Positions 1-8,811 of a stretch of 64,000 nt of DNA are shown here, piece by piece. Location of the stretch: contig JABBAI010000091.1 of the NCBI GenBank assembly GCA_018608045.1, forward strand, positions 1-64,000. The letters are read 5' to 3'. Position 1 is the first letter of the stretch. Every line of letters starts with the position of its first letter. The stretch comes from Octadecabacter sp. Lineage in GTDB: Bacteria > Pseudomonadota > Alphaproteobacteria > Rhodobacterales > Rhodobacteraceae. The notes beneath the pieces are model-generated. The model saw only the letters and a program-made list of their open reading frames with translations. It searched no databases and was not told the DNA's origin. A program made the position numbers and the translations under genes.

Positions 1-51
1 GTCAGGCTCATAACCTGAAGGTCGTAGGTTCAAATCCTACTCCCGCAACCA
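1..51 (+). tRNA. initiator tRNA-fMet (CAT), 3' part only
   Basis: The window opens inside a tRNA. The anticodon arm reads CAGGCTCATAACCTG with anticodon CAT, followed by variable loop, a T arm containing GGTTCAAATCC, the acceptor strand and an encoded CCA at 49-51. The arm and T-arm sequences match initiator tRNA-fMet rather than elongator tRNA-Met, although the diagnostic 5' acceptor mismatch lies outside the window. It is followed directly by a strong terminator. Confidence 0.9.
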
Positions 52-59
52 AGTACACG

Positions 60-81
60 CCGCCCTTTGGGGCGGTTTTTT
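60..81 (+). terminator. rho-independent terminator of the tRNA
   Basis: A perfect 6-bp GC stem CCGCCC / GGGCGG with a TTTG loop is followed by six T residues. It lies 9 bases after the tRNA CCA end and is a textbook intrinsic terminator for the tRNA transcript. Confidence 0.9.
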
Positions 82-159
82 GTTTTGAACGATCATTTTC
101 GCCCAATCTTCACCTTTCCCTGTGCACGTTCTACTGTGCCGATCAAAGGACGTACCCAC

Positions 160-1089
160 ATGACCAATATTGTTGAAGTTCGCAACCTCACAAAACGCTA
201 TGATGGCGGCTTTGAGGCGCTGAAATCAGTCGATCTTGATATTGCTGAGGGTGAAATCATTGCTCTGTTGGGGCCAAATGGAGCGGGGAAGACTACGCTT
301 ATTTCTACGATTTGCGGAATTACGCGCGCCACTGATGGGGCTGTGATGATTGGCGGGCATGATAACGTCTCCGATTTTCGCGCCGCGCGCAATTTGATCG
401 GCCTTGTCCCCCAAGAAATCAATCTTGAGCCCTTCGAAAAGGTCATCAGCACCGTCAGGTTTTCGCGCGGATTGTTTGGTAAGGCGCCCAATGACGCCTA
501 CCTCGAAAAGATCCTTCGCTCCCTATCGCTGTGGGACAAAAAAGACTCCAAGATCATGGCTTTGTCTGGCGGGATGAAACGTCGTGTCCTGATTGCCAAA
601 GCGTTGTCGCACGAACCTCGCGTTTTGTTTCTTGATGAACCGACCGCTGGCGTTGATGTCGAACTTCGCAAAGACATGTGGGAGGTCGTTGCCAAGCTAA
701 AGGAAGATGGCGTTACGATCATCCTCACGACCCACTACATCGAAGAAGCTGAGGCTATTGCAGACCGCATCGGTGTGATTGCAAAAGGTGAAATCTTGCT
801 GGTTGAAAACAAAGCCGACCTTATGACGCGCATGGGCCAAAAGACGCTGAAGATCGAATTGGCGACCCCTATTACAGACATACCTACCTCCCTCGGCGCA
901 TACCACCTCGCGATTGAAGGGGATGGTTTGCTGTATTCATATGACACCAAGACCGATCGAACGGGCATCACTGGACTTCTGTCTGACCTTCAAAAGGCAG
1001 GTCTGAAAATGACCGATCTACAAACACGCCAGTCGAGCCTTGAGGAAATTTTCGTATCTCTAGTATCTGAAAAGGAGGGCGTTGCATGA
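160..1089 (+). CDS. ABC-2 type exporter, ATP-binding subunit
   Basis: Cytoplasmic ATPase of about 309 aa that would power the membrane protein encoded next. Visible motifs are Walker A GPNGAGKT, the ABC signature LSGGMKRR, Walker B VLFLDEP and the H-loop TTHYIEEAE, with a C-terminal extension typical of the YadG/NodI/DrrA-like class. I chose ATG 160 because AAAGGA lies about ten bases upstream and the family begins near this residue; the longer ORF from 67 starts inside the tRNA terminator. It overlaps the permease gene by 4 bases (ATGA). Substrate cannot be told from sequence. Confidence 0.9.
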   Translation: MTNIVEVRNLTKRYDGGFEALKSVDLDIAEGEIIALLGPNGAGKTTLISTICGITRATDGAVMIGGHDNVSDFRAARNLIGLVPQEINLEPFEKVISTVRFSRGLFGKAPNDAYLEKILRSLSLWDKKDSKIMALSGGMKRRVLIAKALSHEPRVLFLDEPTAGVDVELRKDMWEVVAKLKEDGVTIILTTHYIEEAEAIADRIGVIAKGEILLVENKADLMTRMGQKTLKIELATPITDIPTSLGAYHLAIEGDGLLYSYDTKTDRTGITGLLSDLQKAGLKMTDLQTRQSSLEEIFVSLVSEKEGVA

Positions 1090-1847
1090 ATTTCCAAGCT
1101 ATACGGTCCATCTATATCTTTGAAATGGCACGCTTTTTTCGAACGCTTATGCAAAGTTTTCTCAGCCCTGTTTTGTCCACGGCGTTGTATTTCGTGGTCT
1201 TTGGTGCTGCAATCGGCAGCCGGATGCAGGACGTCGAAGGCGTTAGCTACGCCGCTTTTATCGTCCCCGGACTGATCATGCTTAGCGTCATGACCCAAGC
1301 CACCGCAAACGCATCATTCGGCATCTATTTTCCGAAGTTCATCGGCACAATCTACGAACTTCTCTCCGCACCCGTGTCCTTCCTTGAAATCACAATCGGC
1401 TATGTGGGGGCGGCGGCAACCAAGGCGCTGTTCATCGGGGTCGTGATCCTTGGCACGTCCTTTCTGTTCGTCGATCTGAACATTGAACATCCCATAGCGA
1501 TGCTCGCCTTTCTTGTGCTCACCTGTCTGTCGTTCTCGCTCCTCGGGTTTATTATCGGCATCTGGGCGGGGAATTTCGAACAGCTGCAACTGATCCCATT
1601 GCTGATCATCACGCCGCTCGTCTTTCTTGGGGGGTCGTTCTACTCCGTGTCTATGCTCCCCCCGATTTGGCAGACGATCACGATGTTTAATCCAGTGGTT
1701 TACCTGATCTCGGGCTTCCGTTGGTCCTTCTTTGGGACGGCGGATGTGCCCATCGGGATCAGCCTTGTCGCGATTACAGTCTTTACCAGCCTATGCTTAG
1801 CCGTCATCGCCTGGATTTTTCGGACGGGCTGGCGCATTCGCCAGTGA
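1086..1847 (+). CDS. ABC-2 type exporter, permease subunit
   Basis: Integral inner-membrane protein of 253 aa with about six hydrophobic segments, resembling the YadH/NodJ ABC-2 permease family. The conserved tail region, with [17 protein letters not shown] followed by [16 protein letters not shown], is characteristic of this family. It is translationally coupled to the ATPase gene through an ATGA overlap, so the pair forms one two-gene exporter. Family membership is clear; the exported substrate is unknown. Confidence 0.9.
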   Translation: MNFQAIRSIYIFEMARFFRTLMQSFLSPVLSTALYFVVFGAAIGSRMQDVEGVSYAAFIVPGLIMLSVMTQATANASFGIYFPKFIGTIYELLSAPVSFLEITIGYVGAAATKALFIGVVILGTSFLFVDLNIEHPIAMLAFLVLTCLSFSLLGFIIGIWAGNFEQLQLIPLLIITPLVFLGGSFYSVSMLPPIWQTITMFNPVVYLISGFRWSFFGTADVPIGISLVAITVFTSLCLAVIAWIFRTGWRIRQ

Positions 1848-1850
1848 TCG

Positions 1851-2681
1851 ATGGCCTTGTTTACCCCCCCATTGCGACCTAGATGGAAAGACATGAAACG
1901 CTGGATCCCATTTCTCAAGTCTGACCCGACGGTTGCTGTGATACGCCTGCAAGGTGCCATCGCGTCGTCTGGCCGTGCCCTCAATGATCGCGGTCTTGCC
2001 GCCAGCATTGAAAAGGCCTTCCATAGCAAACCCAAAGCTGTCGCACTTGAGATCAGTTCCCCCGGTGGGTCCCCCGTTCAATCGTCTTTGATCGCATCCC
2101 GCATCCGGCGTTTGGCGGACGAAAGGGACATTCCCGTGTACGCCTTTGTCGAAGATGTGGCCGCCTCTGGTGGGTACTGGCTCGCGACCGCCGCGGACGA
2201 AATTTACATTGATGCAGGGTCCATCATTGGCTCCATCGGGGTGATTTCTTCGGGCTTCGGTCTGACGGGGACCCTTGAAAAGGTCGGTGCTGAACGTCGT
2301 GTTTATACGGCGGGCACATCCAAAAGCATGCTGGACCCGTTTCAGAAAGAAAAACCCGCAGACGTGAAGCGCCTGAAAGGGCTGCTTGATGACATCCACA
2401 TCTTGTTCAAGGATCACGTCGCCGCGCGCCGCACAGGCAAATTGGCAGACCAAGATTTGTTCACTGGCGAAATCTGGGTTGGCCAGAAGTCCATTGATGT
2501 GGGCCTTGCAGATCAGATCGGCCACCTTGTTCCCACGATGAAGAATCTTTTTGGCGACAAAGTGAAATTCCGCCGCTTCGGGCAAAAGAAACCATTCCTC
2601 AGCCGTTTTGGTGCGCAGATTATTGATGACACTGTGGCCAGCATAGAAGAACGCGCGGCTTATGCGCGGTTTGGCCTTTAG
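1851..2681 (+). CDS. S49 family (SppA/SohB-like) serine peptidase
   Basis: Signal-peptide-peptidase-like protein of up to 276 aa. The S49 core is evident: ISSPGGSP, the nucleophile Ser near residue 106 in ASGGYW, GSIIGSIGVI, and a likely general-base Lys near 158. It lacks a convincing N-terminal membrane anchor and is short, like the single-domain forms. The start could be ATG 1851 or the internal ATG 1893 (MKRWIPFLK), which looks more like family N-termini. It is followed with no gap by a 53-aa mini-protein and then a cation exchanger, suggesting one transcript. Confidence 0.88.
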   Translation: MALFTPPLRPRWKDMKRWIPFLKSDPTVAVIRLQGAIASSGRALNDRGLAASIEKAFHSKPKAVALEISSPGGSPVQSSLIASRIRRLADERDIPVYAFVEDVAASGGYWLATAADEIYIDAGSIIGSIGVISSGFGLTGTLEKVGAERRVYTAGTSKSMLDPFQKEKPADVKRLKGLLDDIHILFKDHVAARRTGKLADQDLFTGEIWVGQKSIDVGLADQIGHLVPTMKNLFGDKVKFRRFGQKKPFLSRFGAQIIDDTVASIEERAAYARFGL

Positions 2682-2843
2682 ATGATTTTCAAGATTGTTT
2701 CGCTGTTTCTGGTCGGCATGGTCATCTTGGGCATGATTGGTAAACTCAAGGTGCCGGGCCTGAAACAGATTACGGATGCGAAATGTCGCCGCTGTGGGAA
2801 ATTCACATTCGGTAAAAACTGTGACTGTAAGGGACGAACTTAA
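2682..2843 (+). CDS. 53-aa membrane-anchored zinc-ribbon mini-protein
   Basis: Too short for the ORF track. ATG 2682 directly abuts the TAG stop of the peptidase gene and its TAA directly abuts the ATG of the exchanger gene, so the reading frame fills the gap exactly. The product starts with one hydrophobic helix (FKIVSLFLVGMVILGMIG) and ends in a cysteine cluster of the form CRRC...CDC, suggestive of a small zinc knuckle. I recognise no named family. Its perfect packing between two genes argues that it is translated; function unknown. Confidence 0.75.
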   Translation: MIFKIVSLFLVGMVILGMIGKLKVPGLKQITDAKCRRCGKFTFGKNCDCKGRT

Positions 2844-3827
2844 ATGCTCGATTGGCTGTCATTGCCCTCCGGTCCGCTGACCGACTGGATCTATACAGTT
2901 GTCGGCCTTGTTCTGCTGCTCCTTGCGGGGGATAGCCTGGTTAAGGGGGCCGTGAACCTGTCGTTGCGCCTTGGCGTTCCTGCGTTGATCGTGTCCCTCA
3001 CGATTGTGGCCTTTGGGACCTCTGCGCCTGAGCTGTTGATTTCTGTTCAGGCGATCTGGGACGGCGTGCCTGATCTTGCCCTTGGTAATGTGGTTGGGTC
3101 CAATACGGCGAACGTGCTGCTGGTCCTTGGCATCCCCGCATTGATGGCCGTGATGCACACAAGCACCTGTGACACCCGTACCAGTTACCTTCAGATGATG
3201 GCGGGAACGCTGTTGTTCATTGGTCTGGCCTACCGCAGCAAATTTGATTGGCTGTCGGGCATCGTATTGCTGACCGCTTTGGCCGCAATTTTGATCCATG
3301 CGGCGATTAGCGCGAACCGTCACCGCAAGGCCGGCATAGCCGTTGAAGATGATCTTGAAGATCTTGAAGGTGCAGACCCTGATTTGCCATGGCCCAAGAT
3401 TATTCTGTTCCTTGTGTTGGGTCTGATTGGTCTGCCGTTTGGTGCGTCCCTGCTTGTGGATGGTGCGTCCAACATTGCGCGCGATTACGCCATTTCTGAT
3501 GCGGTGATCGGGCTGACGCTGGTGGCAATTGGAACGTCCCTTCCTGAACTCGCGACGACCATTATGGCGGCGCTGCGCAAGCAGGCTGACGTTGTGCTGG
3601 GCTCGGTGATCGGGTCGAACTTGTTTAACCTGCTTGGCATCATCGGTGTCGCGTCCCTTGTCGGAACGATTCCTGTGAACCCGACATTCTTTGCCTTTGA
3701 TTTCTGGGTCATGCTGGGCACATCGGTTTTGTTGATCCCTTTCGTGTTTATGAAAATGGATTTGACCCGCATTTGGGGCGTCATTCTGTCCGCCCTATAC
3801 CTCGGCTATCTGTACGTGGTGCTGTGA
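2844..3827 (+). CDS. calcium/sodium antiporter (CaCA family, YrbG-like)
   Basis: Inner-membrane exchanger of 327 aa with two inverted halves of about five transmembrane segments. The two alpha-repeat signatures are visible: GTSAPELLIS with GNVVGSNTANVL in the first half, and GTSLPELATT with GSVIGSNLFNLLG in the second. The halves are separated by an acidic loop (EDDLEDLEGADPD). This is the standard K-independent bacterial CaCA architecture and length. It starts directly after the mini-protein stop and its TGA overlaps the next ATG by one base. Confidence 0.92.
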   Translation: MLDWLSLPSGPLTDWIYTVVGLVLLLLAGDSLVKGAVNLSLRLGVPALIVSLTIVAFGTSAPELLISVQAIWDGVPDLALGNVVGSNTANVLLVLGIPALMAVMHTSTCDTRTSYLQMMAGTLLFIGLAYRSKFDWLSGIVLLTALAAILIHAAISANRHRKAGIAVEDDLEDLEGADPDLPWPKIILFLVLGLIGLPFGASLLVDGASNIARDYAISDAVIGLTLVAIGTSLPELATTIMAALRKQADVVLGSVIGSNLFNLLGIIGVASLVGTIPVNPTFFAFDFWVMLGTSVLLIPFVFMKMDLTRIWGVILSALYLGYLYVVL

Positions 3828-4597
3828 TGGCGGCGGCGCTGGTCACTGGGGGTGCGGCGCGTTTGGGTCGTGCAATGGCGTTGTATTTGGCGGGCCGCGG
3901 GTACGCTGTCGCAGTGCATTACAATTCCAACAAAGACGCGGCTGAGGCTGTCGCCGCTGAGTGCGGGAATGGGTCCATCGCCATCCAAGCGGATCTGCTG
4001 GATGAGGCGCAGACACACGCCCTGCTGCCCGACGCCGCACGCGCCCTTGGCCAGCCTATAACGGTGCTGGTGAACAACGCGTCGATCTTTGAATACGACA
4101 CAGTGCAAACCGCGACCAAGCAAAGCTGGGACCGTCATATCGGGTCCAACTTGCGTGCGCCTTTTGTGCTGACCCAAGCGCTTGCTGAACAGGCGCCTCC
4201 CGCAGATCTCGACGATATGGGGGAACCTGTCGCATCCAGCCTCGTGATCAATATGATTGATCAGCGTGTGCGCAAGCTGACGCCGGAATTCATGACCTAC
4301 ACGATTGCCAAGATGGGGCTTTGGGCGTTCACGCAAACCGCTGCGCAAGGGCTTGCACCACACGTGCGCGTCAACGCGATTGGGCCCGGTCCGACGTTGC
4401 AGGGTGCGCGTCAGTCTGAAAACCATTTTCAGCGACAGCGTGAAAGCACGGTCCTCAATCGTGGTGCAAATCCGTCTGACATAACGGCCGCGCTGGGGTA
4501 CTTCATCGATGCCAAGGCGGTCACAGGGCAGCTTTTGTGCGTGGACGGTGGCCAACATCTTGGCTGGCAAACCCCCGATGTTCTGGGTGTCGAATAG
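3827..4597 (+). CDS. SDR family oxidoreductase, pteridine-reductase-like
   Basis: NAD(P)-dependent short-chain dehydrogenase of 256 aa. It has the nucleotide-binding motif TGGAARLG, the NNAS motif, the catalytic YTIAK, and a C-terminal VDGGQHL. The TGxxxRxG form and overall pattern resemble pteridine/dihydromonapterin reductases (FolM/PTR1), so a role in folate or pterin reduction is an inference. ATG 3827 overlaps the exchanger stop by one base (TGATG); the upstream in-frame start at 3773 lies inside the exchanger gene and is rejected. It is the last gene before a 300-bp spacer. Confidence 0.85.
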   Translation: MAAALVTGGAARLGRAMALYLAGRGYAVAVHYNSNKDAAEAVAAECGNGSIAIQADLLDEAQTHALLPDAARALGQPITVLVNNASIFEYDTVQTATKQSWDRHIGSNLRAPFVLTQALAEQAPPADLDDMGEPVASSLVINMIDQRVRKLTPEFMTYTIAKMGLWAFTQTAAQGLAPHVRVNAIGPGPTLQGARQSENHFQRQRESTVLNRGANPSDITAALGYFIDAKAVTGQLLCVDGGQHLGWQTPDVLGVE

Positions 4598-4734
4598 GCC
4601 TGATACGTTTCTATCAACCAAAGTTGTGCACTGCCCCCTACGTCAGGTCACATTCTGTTTACATTTCTTTAACGTTTTCAGGCGCTTGCTCTGTGGGTTA
4701 GAAAATATGTTAAAATTTCAATCGATTATGACGG

Positions 4735-4751
4735 TGCCTAATTTTTAGGCA
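4735..4751. repeat. perfect inverted repeat TGCCTAA-TTT-TTAGGCA
   Basis: Two perfect 7-base arms are separated by three T residues. There is no T-run after it on either strand, so it looks more like an operator or extruding palindrome than a terminator. It lies about 150 bases upstream of uvrC. No matching regulator is encoded next to it. Confidence 0.6.
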
Positions 4752-4812
4752 ATCCCTAGAAGTGTTAATAAAACAAAGGTTTTTTCGCACTCCCGCTGTT
4801 TTGCCCACGAGG

Positions 4813-4821
4813 TTATCCACA
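4813..4821 (+). promoter_or_regulatory. perfect DnaA box TTATCCACA
   Basis: The 9-base sequence is identical to the high-affinity DnaA box consensus of E. coli. It lies between an AT-rich segment and uvrC. Single perfect boxes occur by chance, so function is an inference. Confidence 0.5.
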
Positions 4822-4897
4822 GTTTTAGTGGGTATGTTTCCTCTTGATTGGGCCGCTTTGCCATTGCAGCGCGCGACGGGAATCATAGGTTAGACGC

Positions 4898-6763
4898 ATG
4901 AGCACCCAAACCAGCGATATCAAAACCGGACACGACGTGATCCAAGGCTATCTTCGCACGCTTGATGGATCGCCCGGGGTGTACCGGATGCTCGATTCTG
5001 AAAGCCGTGTTTTGTATGTCGGCAAGGCGCGCAGTCTGAAGAACCGTGTCAGCAATTACGCCCGCCCGGCGGGACATTCCGCGCGGATCGCCACGATGAT
5101 CAGCCACACCGCGTCGATGATGTTCCTGACGACCAATACCGAGACCGAGGCGCTGCTGCTTGAACAAAACCTGATCAAGCAGCTGAAACCCAAATACAAC
5201 GTGCTGCTGCGCGACGATAAATCCTTTCCTAATATCCTGATTTCAGGGGATCATGATTTTCCGCGCATCGAAAAGCATCGCGGTGCGAAAAAGAAGACGG
5301 GCACCTATTTTGGACCCTTCGCCAGCGCGGGGGCTGTGAACCGCACGCTGAATACATTGCAGCGCGCGTTCCTTTTGCGAAATTGCAGCGATAGCGAATA
5401 TGAAAGCCGCACGCGTCCGTGCCTGCAACACCAGATCAAACGCTGCTCTGCGCCGTGTGTCGGCAAGATCGCGCAAGATGACTATAAGCAGCTGGTCAAA
5501 GATGCGGAACGGTTCCTGACGGGTAAATCGACAGAGATGCAGTCGACCTTAGCTGCGCGGATGAACCAAGCCTCTGAGGAGATGGAGTTTGAAAAGGCCG
5601 CTGCGCTGCGCGATCGCATCAAGGCGCTGACCCAAGTGCAAACCGCCCAAGGCATCAACCCGCAAAACACCAACGAGGCGGATGTGATTGCCCTTCACCG
5701 CGACGGTGGGCAGGCCTGCGTGCAGGTATTTTTCATTCGTGCCAACCAGAACTGGGGCAACCGCGATTATTACCCTCGTGTGTCTGGCGATGAAGATGCG
5801 ACCGAGGTTATGCAAGCGTTCGTCGGACAGTTTTACAGCGACCGTGAACCGGCTAAGATGTTGCTGTTGTCCCATGGCCTCGATGATGAGGATCTGGTTA
5901 CGCAAGCGCTGAGCGAAAAGGCAGGCCGCAAGGTTGAAATCCTCGTGCCGCAACGTGGCGAAAAGGCGGAGCTCGTGTCCGGTGCGGCGCGCAATGCCCG
6001 CGAAAGTCTGGGGCGTAAGATGTCCGAAACCGCGACGCAAGGACGTTTGCTGCGTGGCCTGAAAGACGCTTTTGCCCTCAAAGACGTGCCCCAACGGGTT
6101 GAGGTTTACGATAACTCACACATCCAAGGTGCGTTCGCTGTTGGCGCGATGATTGTCGCGGGCCCCGACGGGTTCGACAAAAACCAGTATCGCAAATTCA
6201 ACATCAAGGGTGATGATCTCACCCCCGGTGATGACTTCGGGATGATGAAAGAAGTCCTGACGCGGCGGTTCAAGCGGTTGCTGAAAGAAGATCCTGACCG
6301 TCAGCTTGGTACTTGGCCGGGTTTGTTGCTGATTGATGGCGGTGCTGGGCAGGTCAGCGCTGTACGCGAAATCATGTCCGATCTTGGTGTCGGTGATGTG
6401 CCCATGGTCGGTGTCGCGAAAGGATTAGATCGCGATCACGGCAAAGAAGAATTTCACCGCACGGGTAAGCCGGTGTTCGCGTTGCAGCGCAATGATCCGG
6501 TGCTGTATTTCGTACAACGCATGCGAGACGAGGCGCACCGCTTCGCCATCGGAACCCACCGCGCCAAACGGTCAAAGGCGATTGGTGCCACGCCGTTGGA
6601 TGATGTCCCGGGCGTCGGCGCCACGCGCAAACGCGCATTGTTGCAGCACTTTGGGTCTGCCAAAGCAGTGGGGCGTGCAGCGTTGGCTGATCTAAAAGCG
6701 GTTGATGGTATTTCGGACGCTATGGCCGAAACGATCCACGGATATTTCAATGAAAAAGGGTAA
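4898..6763 (+). CDS. uvrC: excinuclease ABC subunit C
   Basis: UvrC makes the dual incisions in nucleotide excision repair together with UvrA and UvrB. The 621-aa product has the full domain set: an N-terminal GIY-YIG nuclease ([18 protein letters not shown]), the cysteine cluster region [13 protein letters not shown], a UVR helical hairpin ([20 protein letters not shown]), the RNase H-like C-terminal nuclease ([26 protein letters not shown]) and two helix-hairpin-helix motifs ending in [19 protein letters not shown]. Length matches the family. It starts a co-oriented run with pgsA, moaD and moaE, with 49 bases to pgsA. Confidence 0.98.
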   Translation: MSTQTSDIKTGHDVIQGYLRTLDGSPGVYRMLDSESRVLYVGKARSLKNRVSNYARPAGHSARIATMISHTASMMFLTTNTETEALLLEQNLIKQLKPKYNVLLRDDKSFPNILISGDHDFPRIEKHRGAKKKTGTYFGPFASAGAVNRTLNTLQRAFLLRNCSDSEYESRTRPCLQHQIKRCSAPCVGKIAQDDYKQLVKDAERFLTGKSTEMQSTLAARMNQASEEMEFEKAAALRDRIKALTQVQTAQGINPQNTNEADVIALHRDGGQACVQVFFIRANQNWGNRDYYPRVSGDEDATEVMQAFVGQFYSDREPAKMLLLSHGLDDEDLVTQALSEKAGRKVEILVPQRGEKAELVSGAARNARESLGRKMSETATQGRLLRGLKDAFALKDVPQRVEVYDNSHIQGAFAVGAMIVAGPDGFDKNQYRKFNIKGDDLTPGDDFGMMKEVLTRRFKRLLKEDPDRQLGTWPGLLLIDGGAGQVSAVREIMSDLGVGDVPMVGVAKGLDRDHGKEEFHRTGKPVFALQRNDPVLYFVQRMRDEAHRFAIGTHRAKRSKAIGATPLDDVPGVGATRKRALLQHFGSAKAVGRAALADLKAVDGISDAMAETIHGYFNEKG

Positions 6764-6812
6764 CGTCGCGCTGGCAGTGGTGCGTGGCGATGAATGGGCA
6801 TAGATACAACGT

Positions 6813-7475
6813 ATGACGTGGAACATCCCAAATATCCTGACGCTGTTGCGTCTTTTAGCGGCCCCTGGCGTCGCGATCATGTTTTTGTATTTTGCGCGCC
6901 CTTGGGCAGATTGGTTCGCGCTGGTTTTGTTCGTGGTGGCCGCGACGACCGACTGGGTGGACGGCTACCTTGCACGGGCGTGGAACCAGCAGACTAAATT
7001 TGGCGCGATGCTGGACCCGATTGCAGACAAAGCGATGGTGGTTATTGCGCTGCTGGTGATTTGCGGGTTTTCAGGGATGGATCCTTGGATTTTGCTTCCG
7101 GCGGTCTTGATCATGTTCCGTGAAACTTTCGTGTCTGGCCTGCGTGAATTCTTGGGCGATACGGCGGACACACTTAAGGTCACGCCGCTCGCGAAATGGA
7201 AAACCGCCGCCCAGATGACAGCGATTGCCGTGTTGTTTTCAACCGGTGCCTTCGAGACGTATTTCAATATGTCGGTTGAGGGCATGGATGACACAACGAT
7301 CGAAGCCGTCTTCGCCGGTGACCTCCCCGATGAGGGTGGGATCGTGTGGAAATTTTATGGCACCATGTATTCTTGGTGGATCGGCATCACGCTGTTGTGG
7401 ATTTCTATGGCCTTAACAGTGATTACGGGTGCGGATTATTTACGCAAGGCCGCGCCGTTTCTAAAGGAAGACTGA
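6813..7475 (+). CDS. pgsA: CDP-diacylglycerol--glycerol-3-phosphate 3-phosphatidyltransferase
   Basis: Inner-membrane enzyme that makes phosphatidylglycerol phosphate from CDP-diacylglycerol and glycerol-3-phosphate. The CDP-alcohol phosphotransferase signature is complete: DGYLAR, then eight residues, G, three residues, D, three residues, D (FGAMLDPIAD). Several hydrophobic helices are visible, and the N-terminus MTWNIPNILTLLRL is typical. At 220 aa it is somewhat longer than usual because of an insert around residues 145-180. The alternative ATG 6794 is out of frame. The stop overlaps the moaD start by one base. Confidence 0.95.
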   Translation: MTWNIPNILTLLRLLAAPGVAIMFLYFARPWADWFALVLFVVAATTDWVDGYLARAWNQQTKFGAMLDPIADKAMVVIALLVICGFSGMDPWILLPAVLIMFRETFVSGLREFLGDTADTLKVTPLAKWKTAAQMTAIAVLFSTGAFETYFNMSVEGMDDTTIEAVFAGDLPDEGGIVWKFYGTMYSWWIGITLLWISMALTVITGADYLRKAAPFLKED

Positions 7476-7720
7476 TGCAGGTTCTGTATTTTGCATGGGT
7501 GCGTGAACGCATCGGATTGCCCCGCGAAGAAATCGAAACAACCGCTGAAACCGTGAATGATCTTATTGCGGAATTGCGGACCCGCGAAGCGCGCTATGAC
7601 ATGGCCTTTGCAGACACCACAGCGTTGCGGGTCGCCTTGGATCAAGAATTGTCCGAATTTGACGCCCCTCTTAAAGGTGTGCGTGAAGTGGCGTTTTTCC
7701 CGCCCATGACAGGTGGCTGA
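7475..7720 (+). CDS. moaD: molybdopterin synthase sulfur-carrier subunit
   Basis: Small ubiquitin-like protein of 81 aa that carries the thiocarboxylate sulfur for molybdopterin formation. It starts MQVLYFAWVRERIGLP and ends with the required Gly-Gly (FFPPMTGG), the site of adenylation and thiocarboxylation. ATG 7475 overlaps the pgsA stop as TGATG; the longer ORF from 7346 runs through pgsA. It is followed immediately by moaE, its partner in the heterotetrameric synthase. Confidence 0.95.
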   Translation: MQVLYFAWVRERIGLPREEIETTAETVNDLIAELRTREARYDMAFADTTALRVALDQELSEFDAPLKGVREVAFFPPMTGG

Positions 7721-8158
7721 ATGATCCGTGTGCAGGCCATGCCGTTTGATTCGGGCGGTGAATTGAATATCTTTTCTGCCAGCGTCGCAGGGGCGGGTGC
7801 TGTCGTCAGCTTTACAGGCCTTGTGCGGGATGTGTCTGGCGGGCTGTCGAGCATAGAAATTGAACACTACCCCGGCATGACCGAAAAGGCGCTAGGCGCG
7901 ATCCGCGCAGATGCCATGCAGCGCTGGGATCTTGCAGATGCGTTGATTATCCACCGCTTTGGCGCGCTTGATGTGGGCGAAACGATCATGATGGTGGCCA
8001 CTGCATCTCGCCACCGCAAAGATGCGTTCGAGGCAGCGGAGTTCTTGATGGATTACCTCAAGTCGCGGGCACCGTTCTGGAAACGCGAAGTGACGGCGGA
8101 CGGCGCGGATTGGGTGGCTTCTAGGGCTGAGGACGAGGACGCGCTGAAGCGGTGGTAA
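7721..8158 (+). CDS. moaE: molybdopterin synthase catalytic subunit
   Basis: Large subunit of molybdopterin synthase, 145 aa, which transfers sulfur from MoaD to precursor Z. Typical features are FTGLVRDV, the HYPGMTE segment, IHRFGALDVGE and the C-terminal KSRAPFWKREV, where the conserved Lys residues contact MoaD. It begins directly after the moaD stop. Its 3' end overlaps the convergent tag gene by 38 bases. Confidence 0.97.
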   Translation: MIRVQAMPFDSGGELNIFSASVAGAGAVVSFTGLVRDVSGGLSSIEIEHYPGMTEKALGAIRADAMQRWDLADALIIHRFGALDVGETIMMVATASRHRKDAFEAAEFLMDYLKSRAPFWKREVTADGADWVASRAEDEDALKRW

Positions 8159-8711
8159 GGGCGGCGCAGGTGCTGTGTTGGGGGCACGTTGTCAGGTGAT
8201 CGTTGACCAACCCGCAGGCCTCCATCCAAGCATAGACAATCGTCGGGCCGCAAAATTTGAATCCGCGTTTCTTGAGGTCTTTGGAAAATGCCAAAGACAG
8301 TTCTGTTGATGGGGGCACATCATCCAACGTCTTGAAATTTGTCTGCATAGGCGCGCCGCCGACCCAACCCCAGCAATACGACGAAAAATCCTCAATCTGA
8401 AGATAGGCCTGTGCGTTGCCGATGGTGGCTTGAATTTTTCCACGGTGACGAATGATACCTCCGTTTTGCAACAAGCGGATGACGTCATCTTCGCCCCATG
8501 TCGCGATTACGGCTGGATCGAACCCCTCAAAAGCAGCGCGGAAATTCTCGCGTTTTTTGAGGATTGTGATCCATGACAGCCCTGCCTGAAATCCGTCCAA
8601 TATCAACTTTTCCCACAGCGCGCGGCTGTCCCATTCTGGCACGCCCCATTCCGTGTCGTGGTAGTCAATATAAATGGGTTCAAGGCCGGTCCAGCCGCAG
8701 CGCTCTGACAT
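8121..8711 (-). CDS. tag: DNA-3-methyladenine glycosylase I
   Basis: Base-excision repair enzyme removing 3-methyladenine. The zinc-binding set typical of Tag is visible: Cys in RCGWTG, His in YHDTEWG, and the C-terminal His and Cys in NDHLTTCPQHSTC. The helix-hairpin-helix fold region (FEGFDPAVIATWGEDD) and the SYCWGWVGG segment are also present. I start it at 8711 (MSERCGW), close to family N-termini, rather than 8738. It overlaps the moaE 3' end convergently. Confidence 0.95.
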   Translation of the reverse strand: MSERCGWTGLEPIYIDYHDTEWGVPEWDSRALWEKLILDGFQAGLSWITILKKRENFRAAFEGFDPAVIATWGEDDVIRLLQNGGIIRHRGKIQATIGNAQAYLQIEDFSSYCWGWVGGAPMQTNFKTLDDVPPSTELSLAFSKDLKKRGFKFCGPTIVYAWMEACGLVNDHLTTCPQHSTCAALTTASARPRPQP

Positions 8712-8811
8712 CGGGGTGTCCGTATAATGTCGTTCCAATTGAGTTCAAATCCAGCGTCTTTACCACCCCTTAAAGGTGTCCGTGCAAGATCGCTGGCGAA
8801 GGGACGTGGGA

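Larger units (their letters stand above)
4598..4897. promoter_or_regulatory. AT-rich spacer upstream of uvrC with a DnaA box
   Basis: This 300-bp stretch is the longest gene-free interval in the window. I see no credible small ORF. It is visibly AT-rich in the middle (about 4640-4790), holds a 17-base inverted repeat at 4735-4751 and a perfect DnaA box at 4813-4821. It presumably carries the uvrC promoter and may carry the end of the preceding transcript, although no T-tailed hairpin is apparent. Confidence 0.6.

Noticed and set aside
1797-2585. 262-aa minus-strand ORF
   Set aside because: Antisense to the S49 peptidase gene; no recognisable domain.
3806-4621. 271-aa minus-strand ORF
   Set aside because: Antisense shadow of the SDR gene, which has a full set of family motifs.
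4598-4897. Chromosomal replication origin
   Set aside because: Only one perfect DnaA box is clear and the typical alphaproteobacterial origin neighbours are missing; kept only as a low-level finding.
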